In this document: in pieces, positions 6,516 to 9,180 of the stretch
Layout: each line of letters begins with the position of its first letter
Position numbering within the stretch: the stretch's first letter is position 1
Assembly: GCA_023132365.1 (NCBI GenBank)
Contig: JAGLYJ010000039.1
Span: forward strand, 1-9,180
Direction: 5' to 3'
DNA from: Mycoplasmatota bacterium
GTDB lineage: Bacteria > Bacillota_I > Bacilli_A > Izemoplasmatales > Hujiaoplasmataceae
DNA: 9,180 nt
Made by a program: the position numbers and the translations under genes
Notes under the pieces: model-generated
Database searches by the model: none
Told to the model about the DNA's origin: nothing
What the model saw: the letters and a program-made list of their open reading frames with translations, nothing else

Positions 6516-7699
6516 AAAACATCTTAACAATCTTTAAAAAAGAATGGGATCGTGTAATTAAGGATAAAAGACTAGTTATCACAGTGCTAATACTTCCTGG
6601 ATTGATGATTTTCTTGATTTATTCATTGATGGGCAGTGCTATGCAAAATCTTACTACTGAAGATGTTTATGATATCTCAGTAGTTAATCAACAAGTGGAT
6701 TTTAAAAATCTATATGAAACTATTCAATATAATGATCCATCATCACTTAACACAAATGTTATTGATATAAATGTCCAAGAAATTGATGCATATAAAGAAT
6801 TAATTGATGATAATGAATGGGACTTGTTAATTGTTTTTGATGATGATCTCCTAAGTTATGATGGAAGTGGAGATAAACCAGTCGTTTACCTCTATAGTAA
6901 TTCTAATGAAATAGCTTCTAGTTCCATAAGCAGTGATTTCAGGTATTATTTAAGTCTTTACGAACAGAATCTAAGTCTTGATGCTTTTGGTGATAGAACA
7001 TATTTTTCGTTAAATTTAGATGGTACAGAAGTTGATAATAATGGCATTATGTCAAAGATAATTTCTTCGATGATTCCGATGCTTGTGATAATGTTCTTAT
7101 TTTCTGGAGCAATGGCAATAGGTCCTGAATCTATTGCGGGAGAGAAGGAAAGAGGTACAATCGCTACTCTACTAGTAACTCCTGTTAAAAGGCGAGAAAT
7201 AGCTATCGGCAAGATTTCCGCATTGTCTTTGTTAACATTGATTTCTGCGACATCATCATTTATTGGCATTAGCTTCTCTTTACCAAAATTAATGCAATTT
7301 GAAGAAGGTATGAGCGCAAATATTTATGGCTTTGCTGAATACTTAATGATTCTTGGAGTATTGTTCTCAACTGTTTTTGTAATTGTTGGAATTATATCGA
7401 TTATTTCAGCATATGCAAAAACTCTTAAAGAAGCAAGTGCATTAATAATGCCATTTTACATTCTTACTATACTTGTCGCTGTTTCTTCAATGTTTGGTAG
7501 TGGGGCAAATACAAAAATAATATTCTATTTTATTCCTATATATAATTCGGTTCAATCCTTGACAGCAATCTTAACTTTTGATAGTATGGCATTAACATAT
7601 TTATTATTCACTGTTTTAGCTAATATTGTTTACCTAACTATATTTGTTATTATTTTGAATAAAATGTTTAACAGCGAAAAAATTATGTTTTCAAAATAA
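6512..7699 (+). CDS. natB: ABC-2 type permease, NatB-like
   Basis: This is the membrane subunit paired with the preceding ATPase. The 395 residues show the NatB/ABC2_membrane_3 layout: an N-terminal amphipathic start (KKEWDRVIKDKR), one transmembrane helix at about 20-42, a large polar extracytoplasmic domain at about 45-180, then six hydrophobic segments at roughly 186-208, 233-256, 276-299, 310-328, 334-352 and 360-382. The cytoplasmic coupling segment GPESIAGEKERGTIATLLVTPVKR begins at 204, and its ESIAGEKERGT stretch is the strongest family mark. The length is close to that of Bacillus NatB. The Shine-Dalgarno GAGGGGG (6498-6504) lies inside the ATPase gene. The next gene follows after 8 nt. 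The family assignment is firm, while sodium export is only one possibility. Confidence 0.87.
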   Translation: MKNILTIFKKEWDRVIKDKRLVITVLILPGLMIFLIYSLMGSAMQNLTTEDVYDISVVNQQVDFKNLYETIQYNDPSSLNTNVIDINVQEIDAYKELIDDNEWDLLIVFDDDLLSYDGSGDKPVVYLYSNSNEIASSSISSDFRYYLSLYEQNLSLDAFGDRTYFSLNLDGTEVDNNGIMSKIISSMIPMLVIMFLFSGAMAIGPESIAGEKERGTIATLLVTPVKRREIAIGKISALSLLTLISATSSFIGISFSLPKLMQFEEGMSANIYGFAEYLMILGVLFSTVFVIVGIISIISAYAKTLKEASALIMPFYILTILVAVSSMFGSGANTKIIFYFIPIYNSVQSLTAILTFDSMALTYLLFTVLANIVYLTIFVIILNKMFNSEKIMFSK

Positions 7700-7707
7700 G
7701 GAGTTTT

Positions 7708-8253
7708 ATGGATAAACATATTATTAATATTTTTGGTTCAAGTGGATCTGGTTCAACTACTTTAGCTAATGAAATAGCCAAAGTATATAATTATAAGTTC
7801 ATTGATGTGGATGATTATTTATGGAAAAAGACTGATCCTCCTTTTACAAAAAGGAATACCAATGAAGAAGCTTGTAATTCAATTATAACTGAGCTTAGTG
7901 ATAAACTACCTGCAGTAATATCGGGTTCTTTAGTTGGTATAGCAGATGAATTAAAACAGCATGTTGATTTATACGTTTATATTAACTTAGATAAGTCTAT
8001 TAGGTTAAAAAGAATTAAAGAAAGAGAAGAAAGACGCTTTGGTACCCGAGTATTAGAAGGTGGAGATCTCTATTCTCAACATTTAAGTTTTTTAGAGTGG
8101 GTTTCTGGCTATGAAGAGTATCCAGAGACAGAGAGGTCTAGACGTCAACATCTCTTATGGTTAGATGATGTCGAGACTATTGTACTAAAAATAACTGATG
8201 AGCTTACAATTGAAGAACTACTTAAGTTAGTCAGACCATTTATCAGGGGGTAA
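7708..8253 (+). CDS. Small P-loop NTPase, adenylate-kinase-like, with lysine-less Walker A
   Basis: The 181-residue soluble protein resembles small nucleoside/shikimate-kinase-type P-loop NTPases (AAA_17/AAA_18-like). The N-terminal strand IINIFG leads into GSSGSGSTT (10-18). The position of the canonical Walker A lysine is Ser16 (codon TCA at 7753). DVDDYLWKKTDPPFTKR (33-49) looks like the substrate-binding DxD region of such kinases, VISGS (70-74) resembles a Walker B-like strand, and the arginine-rich IKEREERRFGTR (103-114) resembles a lid. The C-terminal half has EGGDLYSQHLSFLEWVSGYEE. I recall related Bacillota proteins annotated as AAA-family ATPases with GSGT or GSGV at the same place, so the lysine loss may be a subfamily trait. 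The substrate is unknown. The Shine-Dalgarno AAGGAG overlaps the permease stop. The next gene starts 1 nt after this stop. Confidence 0.75.
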   Translation: MDKHIINIFGSSGSGSTTLANEIAKVYNYKFIDVDDYLWKKTDPPFTKRNTNEEACNSIITELSDKLPAVISGSLVGIADELKQHVDLYVYINLDKSIRLKRIKEREERRFGTRVLEGGDLYSQHLSFLEWVSGYEEYPETERSRRQHLLWLDDVETIVLKITDELTIEELLKLVRPFIRG

Positions 8254-8254
8254 T

Positions 8255-8779
8255 ATGTTTACATTAGAAATAATCATAAATGCATTTTTATCTGCATTAC
8301 TAGTATATATTGCAGTAAATTCTATTTTTAGATATCAATTTTCCTCTGAAAGGATACTTACATCAGCTGTCCTTATATTTATAATTATTTTGTTTGTTTT
8401 TAGAAATGGCGAGAATGTTACTGGTTTATTGATTTCCTTAATTTCACTTGTAGTAGTTACAATTTTCGTTATGGTATTATATAATCAGAAAAAAGACTTT
8501 GGCTATTTTCTGTTAAATATTCGAAAAAATGAATTTGAAGAAATAAATACAGCACTAAAAAAAGAAGCAACTATATTAAGGATCAAAAAGGAAAATATCG
8601 AGTTTGAAAATCGTTTTCCACATATTGTATACATAAATAATGAATTAGGTTCTAAAGTAAGAGAACTCTTTAAAAAATTAGATAAAGTTGTAATAAAGAA
8701 AAAAAAGCATTTTACAATGCAAAATTACTGGTATATCGTCGTTTTGCTAGTTTTACTAGCAGTTATATGGCGTTTCTAG
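8255..8779 (+). CDS. Unrecognised membrane protein with cytoplasmic insert and C-terminal anchor
   Basis: I do not recognise this 174-residue protein. It has three closely spaced hydrophobic segments at about 4-25, 34-50 and 56-77, then a charged domain of about 80 residues (78-157), then a last hydrophobic helix at 158-172 ending in WRF at the extreme C-terminus. The charged part is lysine- and glutamate-rich (FEEINTALKKEATILRIKKENIEF) and probably alpha-helical, followed by FPHIVYINNELGSKVRELF and a KKKK cluster just before the last helix. By the positive-inside rule the loop is likely cytoplasmic. There is no signal-peptidase site or enzyme motif. The ATG follows the previous stop by 1 nt, with AGGGGG at 8245-8250 as Shine-Dalgarno, so it is coupled to the P-loop NTPase gene. 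A role with the neighbouring transporter is possible but not shown. Confidence 0.7.
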   Translation: MFTLEIIINAFLSALLVYIAVNSIFRYQFSSERILTSAVLIFIIILFVFRNGENVTGLLISLISLVVVTIFVMVLYNQKKDFGYFLLNIRKNEFEEINTALKKEATILRIKKENIEFENRFPHIVYINNELGSKVRELFKKLDKVVIKKKKHFTMQNYWYIVVLLVLLAVIWRF

Positions 8780-8791
8780 AAAGGGTGTTAT

Positions 8792-9180
8792 ATGGAAAAA
8801 TTCAACCTTCACATCTTAACTCCAAATAAGAGTAAGAAAAGATATTTTGGGGTAGACTACTTCATGAATATAACTACAGGATATAATCCTGCGTTTAAAT
8901 ATTATTCAACTCCATTAGATCCAAATTCTGTTTATAAGGCTGGTCCAATAACCTTGTTACCTGAAATGTATCATTTTTTAGAGATTGAATTAAGCAATAA
9001 AGAGAAAGGATCAATTATTGGTATTTTTGCTAATCCTGATATTTATGATGCTATTAGCAGTATTGAACCTATCATCAAGTTACTTGAAAAATATGAGATG
9101 GGATTATTTATTGAAACTACATCTCAGAAAATAATTGATGATTTACCTCTTTTAATGAATTTTTCACTTAAATTACCATT
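8792..9180 (+). CDS. SPL-family radical SAM-like protein lacking cluster cysteines, 3' truncated
   Basis: The 129 visible residues run off the window. The ATG at 8792 follows AAAGGG at 8780-8785 with 6 nt spacing and is 12 nt after the previous stop. The text aligns by eye with SPL/Rv2578c-type radical SAM proteins: those read roughly DYxMNIYRGCxHGCIYCDSR, whereas here residues 22-40 read DYFMNITTGYNPAFKYYST, so the CxxxCxxC ligands of the 4Fe-4S cluster fall on Tyr31, Phe35 and Tyr38. Further similarity is the strand IIGIFANPDIYDAISS (75-90), which matches the family's GTxSDPYxPxE region, and LLEKYEMGLFIETTSQKIIDDLPLL (97-121), which matches the ITKSxLILRDIDLL region. No cysteine occurs in the visible part. 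The fold assignment is inference. If correct, the protein probably cannot do SAM radical chemistry through the usual site. Confidence 0.6.
   Translation, partial: MEKFNLHILTPNKSKKRYFGVDYFMNITTGYNPAFKYYSTPLDPNSVYKAGPITLLPEMYHFLEIELSNKEKGSIIGIFANPDIYDAISSIEPIIKLLEKYEMGLFIETTSQKIIDDLPLLMNFSLKLP

Noticed and set aside
6958..7269. Minus-strand ORF of 103 codons
   Set aside because: It is opposite the conserved ESIAGEKERGT region of the permease. Its composition mirrors the coding strand and it has no independent support.

Overview
This window comes from a strongly AT-rich bacterium of the low-GC Gram-positive lineage (Bacillota, possibly a Mollicutes-related group such as Erysipelotrichia, Haloplasma, Izemoplasma or Acholeplasma-like organisms). 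The protein families, the purine-rich Shine-Dalgarno sites and the infC-rpmI-rplT operon with an attenuator leader point there. UGA is used as a real stop (in an ATGA gene overlap) and the tryptophans checked are UGG, so the Mycoplasma code 4 does not apply. The species cannot be fixed from the sequence alone.

Positions 1-4305 hold a tight three-gene cluster, glmS (5'-truncated by the window edge), glmM and glmU. Together they turn fructose-6-phosphate into UDP-N-acetylglucosamine, the precursor of peptidoglycan and other cell-surface glycans. Gaps are 8 and 5 nt and the ribosome-binding sites overlap upstream stops. No terminator follows glmU. Only 7 nt separate its stop from the -35 box of the next promoter.

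Positions 4313-5677 are the translation operon infC-rpmI-rplT (IF3, bL35, bL20). It has a perfect-consensus sigma-A-type promoter, a structured leader of about 150 nt with mutually exclusive antiterminator and terminator pairings (an L20-type leader), an infC gene that starts with AUU, and a clear rho-independent terminator after rplT.

Positions 5686-9180 look like one co-transcribed unit: an ABC-2 exporter of the NatAB type (ATPase and permease with ATGA overlap), a small P-loop NTPase whose Walker A lysine is replaced by serine, an unrecognised four-helix membrane protein, and the start of a protein that aligns with SPL-family radical SAM enzymes but has lost all three cluster cysteines.

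The first two regions are ordinary core metabolism and translation. The most unusual material is the last region, where two proteins from catalytic families both lack a hallmark residue or motif. No tRNA, rRNA, CRISPR array, insertion sequence or prophage signal was seen. No gap longer than 300 bases lacks a gene. The longest is 4306-4500, which is filled by the infC promoter and leader.
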